Below are positions 56,421-64,000 of a DNA stretch of 64,000 bases, in pieces. The stretch is taken from positions 558,001 to 622,000 of the forward strand of contig NHNW01000004.1 in assembly GCA_002786025.1 (NCBI GenBank). The letters are read 5' to 3'. The stretch comes from Zasmidium citrigriseum. Lineage: Eukaryota > Ascomycota > Dothideomycetes > Mycosphaerellales > Mycosphaerellaceae. The position numbers and the translations under genes were made by a program. Position 1 is the first letter of the stretch; each line of letters begins with the position of its first letter. The notes under the pieces were generated by a model. It searched no databases, was not told the origin of the DNA, and saw nothing but the letters and a program-made list of their open reading frames with translations.

Positions 56421-57290
56421 ATAAAGTCGAAGCGGCTATAGCCGCCGAAGCTAGTTTTCTTAGAAGTATAGTCTATAGCCTTAGCGGGAGTAAGTAAATA
56501 ATTTAGTAGGGAAATATACTAAAATTTTATATACTCTCCCGCTAAGACTATAGACTATATATACGCTAATAACGTACTAAATTAAGGGGTAGGCGACTTT
56601 AGCCCCTTCCTTAACTACTCTTATAACCTATATTCCTTCTATAATATACTACCTACTACTATTAACGAGGCGCCTACGACTATATACCGTAGGTATCGTT
56701 TCTATATAGTCTACTATACGATTTACTAAAAGATCTAGGCTATTACTAATAATTCTAAGCTATAGGCGCTAGTTACGTATAAATATCGATATTAGGAGTT
56801 AGTACTAACCGCCTTATCGCTTATAGCTACTATAATATCCTCTACGTATATTCTTCTACTCTATCCTATAGTATCGCTACTAGTATCTTAGTATTATAGC
56901 CTTTAGATACCTTATCTACGAGTAAGAAGCGCTCCTTACTCGATATACCTTATAAGAGCTCGAGGTCTATTAGAATCGCTACCGCCCTCGATATAGCGCT
57001 CTCGTTTACTACTAGAGTAGTTAATTAGATAGGCTAAGGTAGTACGTTTACTAGGCGCTCTAGTATAGCGTTCGACGGCTCTATTATCTACTAGATAGCT
57101 CTTACTAACGACGAGTTAGACTCTACTCTATATAGCTAGCTAGACGTCTATTAACGATAATATTATTAATTATAGCGAGCTCGTAAGACACGACTATTAC
57201 TACTAGCTACTAAAGAAGCGACTAAGCTACTAATAGATAATATAGTAGTATAAGGCTAGCTTTACTCTACTAAAGTCGGGCCTACGGGTA
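56421..57290. other. Unclassified RIP-degraded segment
   Basis: This segment between transposase and gag remnants holds an inverted repeat (56469-56557) and degraded frames I cannot assign. It may contain the Harbinger right end, the second Harbinger gene or the 5' end of the gypsy element. Confidence 0.4.
56469..56557. repeat. Imperfect 22-bp inverted repeat
   Basis: Arms at 56469-56490 and 56536-56557 match in 21 of 22 positions when one is reverse-complemented, with a 45-nt A/T-rich spacer. The one mismatch is a C/T difference consistent with RIP. It could be a terminal inverted repeat pair of a tiny element or a hairpin. Confidence 0.6.
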
Positions 57291-57299
57291 CCTTAGGCG

Positions 57300-58780
57300 A
57301 TAAGCCTATAGAGCGCTAGCTTAGCGCCTATAGTACTTTTTATATAGCGCTTTAGATACTCTTCCTTCCTTAGTTATTAGTCTAAGTCGTATCTAAGGGA
57401 TACCTTTACCTACTATCGTTCCTATAGCTATTCGCTTTCGTTACGTAACCTAGCCTATATATCTAGGTAAAGCCTAATATTCTAATAACTCTATATCCGT
57501 ACGGATCTAGCTATACGGCGTAACGATAGCTATAAGACGGTAGAGAGGCGGTAATACGCCTACTCTAAACCCTAACCCTAACCTAGACGAGTAGCTCTAA
57601 GATATCGAAGAATAGCTAGAGCTCGACTAACTCTAAGACGAACTACTACTAGTACTACCGCTTACCGCCGACGATATCCGGGCTATTATCGAAACTATAC
57701 TCGCCTAGGGCTAAGTAGCTATAGGTACTAAACGCCTACGAGCGCCGTTAAATAGCGATAACGAACCGTAGTCTTTAAGCTAGTAGGCTAATATAATAGG
57801 CCGTACTCTACTAATTTTAGCCGCCTACGACCCTCTTAAAGATAGCGAAGATAAGGATATACGATAGCTTCTCCCTATAGAGACGAGACTATAACTTATT
57901 ACCCTCGAGAGGAATCTACGCCCTAGCGTACTAAAGGATTTTAGCGGGGGTAATATCGCCGCTACGAAAGAGTTTATTAGATCGTATAATATAGTCTTTA
58001 CTATATAACTCTATATCTACTACTTCTTACGAGAGCGATACGCCTACGCTATCTCGTATCTTAAGGGATAAGTAGCTACTAATTAGGACTCCTTCGTATT
58101 AATAGAGGGACGAGAGTAATAATACTAGTCTATCCTACGTACCTAGCTTATAGACTAAGTTAAGGACCCTATTAATTAATCGATAGACTTCGCGGTCTAG
58201 CTCTTTATATATAAGTAAGATATTAGCTAGCGAGTCGCTAACTTCGCTACGTATCTAGAGAACTTAGAGCGAGAAGTTAATATAGAACCGTTTACGGAGA
58301 AATAGCGGTTATACCTACTTATCGCTAGTATTACCTAGGCTTTACGAATAGAGCTACTTCGCTAAGGGTCTCTACTACTTAAGAGGATAGAACTTCTTCC
58401 GCTTCTCTCTCGCCTTAAAGGAACCCTTTACTAACCTTCGTAGGATAAGGATAAAGATAAGGATAAGAAGCCGAACCCTAGGGGTAACGCGAGTAGTTTA
58501 GGGAATAGACCTCCTTAGCGCTAAGGTAACGATCGTCTATAGTTTACCCTACGACTAAATAATAGACCCTAGCGAGAAGCTAGCGTCTCGAACGCGAACC
58601 GTATACCTATTAGGAATTAGAATTAGGATAATACCTACTTTAACTATAGTAAACTAGGCTACTAGGCTAAGGACTACTAATAGCCGAAAAAAGACTAGTC
58701 CTAGTTACTACCGCCTCTATATACCTAGGACTAGAAGAACTAAAGGAGGAAGCTAGTAAACCGCTAGTTTTACGCCGCGT
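57300..58780 (+). pseudogene. Ty3/gypsy gag remnant
   Basis: With TAG/TAA read as lost Gln codons, the frame gives a long gag-like protein with charged helical segments such as ATYLENLEREVNIEPFTEK and then Arg/Asn/Gln-rich sequence. At 58636-58677 it shows YFNYSKLGY-x-AKDY, the spacing of a CCHC zinc knuckle with every Cys and the His replaced by Tyr, as TpG-to-TpA (Cys) and CpA-to-TpA (His) would do. The knuckle lies in frame 1 and the following pol lies in frame 3, as for a -1 frameshift. The 5' end is not defined, and no 5' LTR was recognised. Confidence 0.65.
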
Positions 58781-61000
58781 TTACGCTAACGTCGAGCTTA
58801 GTTAAGACGACGCTACTCCTTCTATTAAGGCTTCTAGACTCGTAGACTCGGGAGCTAACTATAACTTTATATTATAGAAGTTAGTACTATCGTACCGCCT
58901 TTATATCGATAGGTACTCGATTATAAGGGCGCGGACTATCTTTAATTAGGAATATCGATCCCTAGGTATATACCGCCTTAATATTAGAACCTCTAATAGT
59001 ACTAATTAGAAGCTAGAGAGTCGCTAGCGTTTCGAAGCCGTTAAGATAGATAAACCTTCTATCCTTCTAGGCCGCCTATAGTTATTCTAATATAACCCTA
59101 TTATCGACTAGAGGAACGCGACCTTCCGGTTCCCCGACGGCGGCTAGAAAGCGGTTATTATAGACCCCGAGGATTTCGTAGTTAAGATCGAAGGTAAACT
59201 ATATATATATACTATCGTCCTAGACTAGCGTAATATAGACGACGATAACGGACTACTAGATATACGACTAGTCCCCGCTTAGGCTAAAGACTATATAGAC
59301 GTCTTTAACTATAAGAAGGCTACCTCGGTACTAGCTAGTATACCTTACAATTATACTATTAAGGTATAAGACGGTAAGTCGCCGCCGTACGGACCGATTT
59401 ACCCCTTAAGTTCTAAGTAGCTTAAAGTTCTCTAAGTATATATACTCGAGAACGTAAAGCTAGGTAGACTCTAGCCTTCTACTAGCCTAGTAGGCGCCCC
59501 TATCCTATTCGTACCTAAGAAGGATAGCGGCCTACGACTCTACGTCGACTACCGCGGTTTAAATACGATTACTACTAAGAATAGGTACCCCCTTCTCTTA
59601 ATTTCTAAACTACTTAATAGGTTATAGGGTACTAAGTACTTTACGAAGATTAACCTTCGTAATACTTATTATCGTATTCGAATCCGCCTAGGCGATAAGT
59701 AGAAGATAGCTTTCTACTATTAATACGGCTACTTCGAGTATATTATTATACCTTTCGGCTTAGCTAACGCGCTAGCTACCTTTTAAGCGTATATAAACTA
59801 GTACCTTACTAAATTAGTAGATAACTTCTATATTATCTACCTTAATAATATTCTTATCTATAGCTTAACGCTAGAGGAATACTAGCGATATATTAGAGAA
59901 GTCCTAGCTAGGCTTCGTAAATATAGCTTATACGCTAAACCTTCGAAGTATACGTTCGAAGTTTAGAAGATCGACTTCCTAGGATACGTCGTAATACTAG
60001 AGGGAATCTCGATAGAACCCGAGCGTATTACGAGTATCCTTAAGTAGCCTACTCTAATAAACCTTCGGGAGTTATAAGTATTCCTAGGCTTTATAAACTT
60101 TTACCGCTAGTTTATCGAAGGCTATACGCGAGTAGTAGGACTAATAATAGACCTTCTCGTAACTTCGAAGAAAGGAATAACTTGTTTCCCTATAAGTAAG
60201 GAAGCTCTTAAGGCGTTTTAGGCGCTTAAAACCCGCTTTATAATAGCGCCTATCCTAGCCTACTTCTCGAAGGATATAGATACGAGGATCGAGATAGATA
60301 CCTCCGCCTTCGCTATTTCGGGTATTCTAGTATAGCTCGTATCGACGGATAAACGCTAGCTAAACGATAAGTACTAGTACCCGATTACCTACTACTCCTA
60401 TAAGATAAAGGGAGCCGAGTTAAGGTATTATACCTATAATTAAGAGCTACTCGCTATCGTCGAGAGCGTAAGATACTAGCGTTAATATATCTTATCTTAT
60501 AAGGACGTTATTCCTATAATTACGGATTACGATAACCTTAAGTATTTTCGTACTACGAAGACGCTATCTTCTCGCTAGGCTAGATATAGCGAAGAGCTAG
60601 CGTAATATAATATTTAGATTATCTACCGCTAAGGGAAGAAGAACCCTACGAATAGACTCTCGCGACGCCTCGACTATAAGCTAGAGGATCGCGTAGAGGT
60701 AACTATAACGATATTACCGATCCTATAAAGTATAATCTATAAAGAACGGGACGCTAACGTAAACCTAGCGGTTACCTAGGGCTAAGCCTAGTCTCTAGAT
60801 TCTCTTTTACGTACTACTAGTAGTAAGGAAGGACCGTAAGTAGTCCGAGCGTTCGATAAGTATAAAACTTAGAATATTAATATTAACTTAGCGATTACCC
60901 GGAGTTAAGTATAGTCTCTAGATTCTCCTTTATATACTACTAGTAGTAAGGAAAGACTATAGAAGGTCTAAGCGCTTAACGAGTATAAAACTCTCGCTTA
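58781..61000 (+). pseudogene. Ty3/gypsy pol remnant: protease, reverse transcriptase, RNase H
   Basis: One continuous frame, broken only by stop codons from point mutation, holds LVDSGAN (aspartic protease, Asp codon 58845-58847), the RT blocks [21 protein letters not shown] (near 59,540) and FGLANALATF (near 59,755), then YLNNILIYS at 59838-59864, and EIDTSAFAISGILVQ (RNase H, Asp codon 60297-60299). RNase H continues to IYRQGKKNPTNRLSRRLDYKL with one lost Gln. Order PR, RT, RNase H is the Ty3/gypsy arrangement. The RT active site, normally YLDD, is YLNN. Integrase is not recognised before 61,536, where another element starts, so it may be displaced beyond the window or lost. Confidence 0.85.
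60768..60990 (+). repeat. In-frame 123-bp tandem duplication in pol
   Basis: Two copies begin at 60768 and 60891, each about 100 bp of clear similarity with no indels, both containing TAGTCTCTAGATTCTC and TACTACTAGTAGTAAGGAA. The 123-bp period equals 41 codons. It lies just after RNase H in the linker before the expected integrase. Confidence 0.75.
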
Positions 61001-61535
61001 ACGCCTAAAGTTTTCTATTCCTCGGGCGTATACTACTAGAATAAATAAGGACTTATCGGGCCGCTAGCGGGTTACTTAGATAGACGGCGAACCGCTAGAG
61101 GAGCGAACGATAAACGATAGAAAGTCGTTAGGCTCGATTATAGCCTTATAGGAAGGGACTAGCTTAGGCTCTACTACGGTACCCCTAATATTAAGCGCTT
61201 AACGTTACGATAGTAAGGCGCTAGGGTTATAAAGTAATACCCGCGGGAGTATAATAGCTTCTAGTACTAAGGGATTAATATCTACTATACTAACTCGAAG
61301 AGACGGAGGGGCGCTATCGACCCGCGTTAGTTATACTAGGTATACTTCGAGAAGGAGAGTAATAGAGTACGTAAAGGGAGAAAGCTATTACTCGGATACT
61401 CCGTTAAGTTTATTAATATTAATTAAAGAGGCCTAACGAAGGGACGCCTTCGCTCTTAAGAAGTTAAGATAGCTTAACGCTAGGGAAGAGTAGTATTACG
61501 AGCGTACCCGCGGTAGCTATTTATCTAACCCCGCT
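61001..61535 (+). pseudogene. Degraded 3' part of gypsy pol
   Basis: The same strand continues with charged, stop-interrupted coding-like sequence, for example LILIKEAQRRDAFALKKLRQLNA near 61,410, which resembles the region before integrase in gypsy elements. No H2C2 zinc finger or DDE core is visible before the candidate LTR. Confidence 0.45.
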
Positions 61536-61760
61536 TGTTATGTACTAACGCCTACTAGCGGCTTAGTATTCTCTTAAATAGCTCGCGCTTCTCGCGCTCT
61601 TCTTAGAAACTCTATCTCTCGATAGTTCTTTACCTAATACGTAACCCTTTTATACTACCCTCTAATAGTTCGAGAGACTATCTCGTAGAGTAACATACTC
61701 TACGCCTAGTAGAGTACTATACTCTACGACCTAGCCTCGACTAAACCCGTAACCCCGACA
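61536..61760 (+). repeat. Candidate LTR of a second retroelement
   Basis: A 225-bp segment starts TGTTATGTACTAACG and ends ACCCCGACA, so it has the TG...CA termini of an LTR. It breaks off the upstream coding-like frame and is followed by a new gag-like frame. Inside are two tandem near-palindromes (about 61684-61704 and 61709-61729) built on GTAGAGTA and TACTCTAC. The partner LTR would lie outside the window, so identity is inferred. Confidence 0.5.
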
Positions 61761-61849
61761 CTATAGACGAGCGACCCTCGAGTCGTCTCGCGCGACTAGT
61801 ACTAAATACGAATACTAATCCGGAACTCGTACGACGTACGAACGAATAA

Positions 61850-64000
61850 CTCGCTAATAAGATTTAATAGGTTTAAGGCCGATATAGCCTTAGTAATAGG
61901 ATAGAGGGTTAAGATATTCCGACTTCCTACTTAGTATATCGAGGTTTAGTAATAAGTAATAGTATACCTATTAACTCTTATTCTTAACTCGATCCCCTTT
62001 AAGACGAATCCTAAACACAAGGTTACGAGAATACTTAACGCTCTCGTCGCTCTTATTATAGCTCTTTAATAGGCCGTAGAGCGTCTAACTAGTTTAGCTT
62101 CCTTAACGACGATAACGAGGAAGATCTCGAAGGTACGATCCTAGAATAAGCCGTAGTACGAAACGCTAATAGCGCTAGCCTCGACTTTACCCGCTACTAC
62201 GATCGCCTATACGACGAACCTAAGATAAGCGATAAACTCGCCGCCGCTATCCCTACCGATTTCTAAGTTCGAGGCGCTATACGCTTTAAGTAAACCGTCG
62301 AAGAATACCCTCGCTTCTAGTATTATACTATCCTTAACTAGTCCTACAAGTACGCGAAACTTAAGGAGCGCTATTAATCGCTCGAACAAGAGAAGGACTA
62401 GCTATAACAGATTGCCGTAGATATACAAGAAGAGCTCGTAAATAGACTAGATAGTAATAAGTTATAAGCCGCCGCTACTTAGCTTAAGAGAATTATAGAT
62501 AAGCTATAAGTCGTAAAGTAGTAAGTTACCGAGAAAGAGTAAGAAGCTAATAACTTAGTAATAGAGTATTACCGCTTAATTAACGAGAAAGATTAAGAGG
62601 TAGCCGACTTGTAACGCGAACTCGATAACGTTAAAGCCTAGCTCGCGGATATTATACCCCCTCCGCCTCTAGAGACACCTACCCTTAGTCGTCTCGAGCG
62701 TATACGCTAGCGACCCTTAGCTCTAGTACCTACTATAGAGCGAACCCGTTTAGTACTAGCGGTAGCTATACCCCGAGCTATCTTACTCGCGCTAACCTAA
62801 GTTACTACGGCTACGATATACTTTAATAATCGCCGCGATACTAAGTTCCTAGATCCTAAGATCTTTAGTAGTATCTATAGTAAGAAGCCTAAGTATAAGG
62901 TCTAGCGCTCTTAGATATAGGATAAGATTGCCGCCTCCTACGAGGAATCCGATACGCTTCGAGAAATCCTAGTATACGTAAAGCGCCGTACTTCTAATAA
63001 ACTATAGGAGATTATCGACCTATATATAAACCTAGAAGGTAGTTAGTAAACCCTCGACGATATATAGGCCGAGCTAAATACTAACTTCGGTAATCGTAAT
63101 AAAGATCTTAAAGCCGAGAAGGACCTATCTACCCTTAAGTAGAAGGATAACTAGTCCTTCGCCGAGTTTATTATTACCTACCGTAAGCTTTTAGCTAAGG
63201 TATATAAGAAGTAGAGTACCTATAAGCTGTAGTTAAAGCTTAATACTAAGTAGATAAAGATTATACTTCTATATTAAGACCGAGATTTTAACGAGTTCTA
63301 CCGTATCGCCCGACTTAACGAGGATTCCTAGTAAACTATCTCCGAGTAAGACACCCGTAAGACCTAAGGTAGAGGTAATAGATCCTCGCGCCGTTAGAAC
63401 TAAGGCAATAACCTAAGCGGCGGATAGCGCTCGGGTAGAGGTAATACGGGTAGTAATACTAGTACGGGTATTAGCAATCCTTATAAGCTATTCGTACGTA
63501 TTCTACCCCGACGATTCGAGAGCCTTCCTAAGTTAAATAAAGCTATAAAAGCTACCTTAAGGGCTAAGAATAGGTGCTTTCGTTACCGTGAACCCGGTTA
63601 CGTTAGTACTAGCCTAGACTACGTCTTTAACCTACTAAAGGGTAAATATACGTACGGAGACGTATCTATCGACACGCTATATACCGATTAAGCTACCCGC
63701 GCTACAAACGTTAATCTTAACGTAATAAACGTTAACAACTAGATTAATAGTAACTCTAAATAGCCTTAGATCGAAGTAGCTCTAGACTATCCCCTACTTA
63801 CTAACGGCCCTAAGTATTAGGGAAATACTTAGCCTTATAGCAAAGTCGCGCTAATAAGGCCCTACTATACGAAGAAGAGAAACGAGAATAGGAACCTAGT
63901 TTAAGACTAAGACAATAGTATACACGAGATTAAGAGGAATACATTTCCTATACTACTACTATCTTCTATACTACTACTACTACTAAGGTAGTATATTAAA
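61850..64000 (+). pseudogene. gag-like remnant of a second retroelement, truncated by the window end
   Basis: The plus strand reads as one long gag-like protein if TAG/TAA are taken as former Gln. It has a coiled-coil with heptad-like spacing near 62,380-62,640, a Pro-rich segment (DIIPPPPLETPTLSRLERIR), a stretch resembling a gag core (SFAEFIITYRKLLAKVYKKQ near 63,155), Gly/Arg/Ser-rich repeats and a knuckle-like RCFRYREPGY at about 63,570. CpA and TpG are more frequent here than in the first element, so RIP looks weaker. No pol domain is reached before 64,000. Family (gypsy or copia) is undecided. Confidence 0.55.

Larger units (their letters stand above)
54755..64000. mobile_element. RIP-saturated transposon island
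   Basis: From about 54,755 to the window end the DNA is dominated by TpA, with CpA and TpG almost absent over the first 6-7 kb while CpG and CpT remain. Repeat-induced point mutation turns CpA into TpA (and TpG into TpA on the other strand), so this is its expected end state. Virtually all long frames are broken by TAG/TAA codons. Reading those as former Gln codons reveals transposase, gag and pol remnants, annotated separately. No intact gene is present; the lone 60-codon minus-strand frame at 62207-62389 is a chance opening. Confidence 0.93.

Noticed and set aside
57565..57583. Telomere-like CCCTAA repeats
   Set aside because: Only about two and a half units occur, inside the gag-like frame where they encode Asn-Pro repeats. 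This is not a telomere or a convincing interstitial telomeric site.
62207..62389. 60-codon minus-strand frame in the island
   Set aside because: It is a chance opening opposite a gag-like remnant.

Overview
The window is filamentous-fungal nuclear DNA (Pezizomycotina, most likely a Dothideomycete; the lineage is inferred from protein style and gene content, not measured). Protein-coding genes carry short introns, mostly 47-64 nt, with GTRNGT donors, CTRAY branch motifs and YAG acceptors. There are no bacterial signals, and I found no convincing tRNA or rRNA gene.

Positions 1-54,472 are ordinary GC-balanced gene space. In order: an LRR cell-wall/Mhp1-type protein (+, 389-4245); ribosomal protein L5 (-, 4628-5590); a small two-exon unknown (+, 6928-7558); a Pro/Ser-rich unknown (+, 9655-10368); a SAM methyltransferase (-, 11213-11908) next to a GABA/amino-acid permease (-, 12138-13896); exosome subunit RRP46 (+, 14874-15596); an RPA1/MEIOB-like OB-fold protein (+, 16041-17729); kinetochore protein DSN1/Mis13 (+, 18138-20115); an FAD aromatic monooxygenase (-, 20240-22259); a double-LIM protein (+, 25201-27630); a group I G-protein alpha subunit (+, 30727-31840); a Gln-rich unknown (-, 33418-35073); the F-BAR/C1/SH3 protein BZZ1 (-, 37671-39959), divergent from the mRNA-export helicase DBP5 (+, 40880-42399); a peroxisomal 4CL-like acyl-CoA synthetase ending in SKL (-, 42657-44501); a Pro/Ser-rich cell-wall-type protein (+, 47995-50670); and a secreted PL26-type rhamnogalacturonan lyase (+, 51649-54472). 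Most are housekeeping genes. There is no biosynthetic cluster: the methyltransferase, permease, monooxygenase and CoA ligase are scattered among unrelated genes. I resolved exon structure by following reading frame and known family sequence across splice sites, so CDS entries give the genomic span with exons in the text.

Positions 54,755-64,000 are completely different. This is a transposon island saturated with TpA and almost devoid of CpA and TpG, the classic footprint of repeat-induced point mutation (RIP). Reading through TAG/TAA codons that were probably CAG/CAA shows a dead PIF/Harbinger transposase (about 55.1-56.4 kb), a dead Ty3/gypsy retrotransposon with gag, protease, reverse transcriptase and RNase H (about 57.3-61.5 kb), and a second retroelement that begins at a candidate LTR (61,536-61,760), carries a gag-like frame and runs off the window end. 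The catalytic residues of both the transposase and the reverse transcriptase are lost by exact TpG-to-TpA changes. The switch from normal gene DNA to saturated RIP is abrupt, about 280 bp after the pectin-lyase gene.

I see no clearly undescribed biological system. The observations most worth following are the RIP island and its uneven intensity, a stop-free 225-nt in-frame intron in DSN1, a GC-AG intron in the monooxygenase, a 41-codon in-frame duplication in the retrotransposon pol, and two conserved-looking proteins of unknown function.
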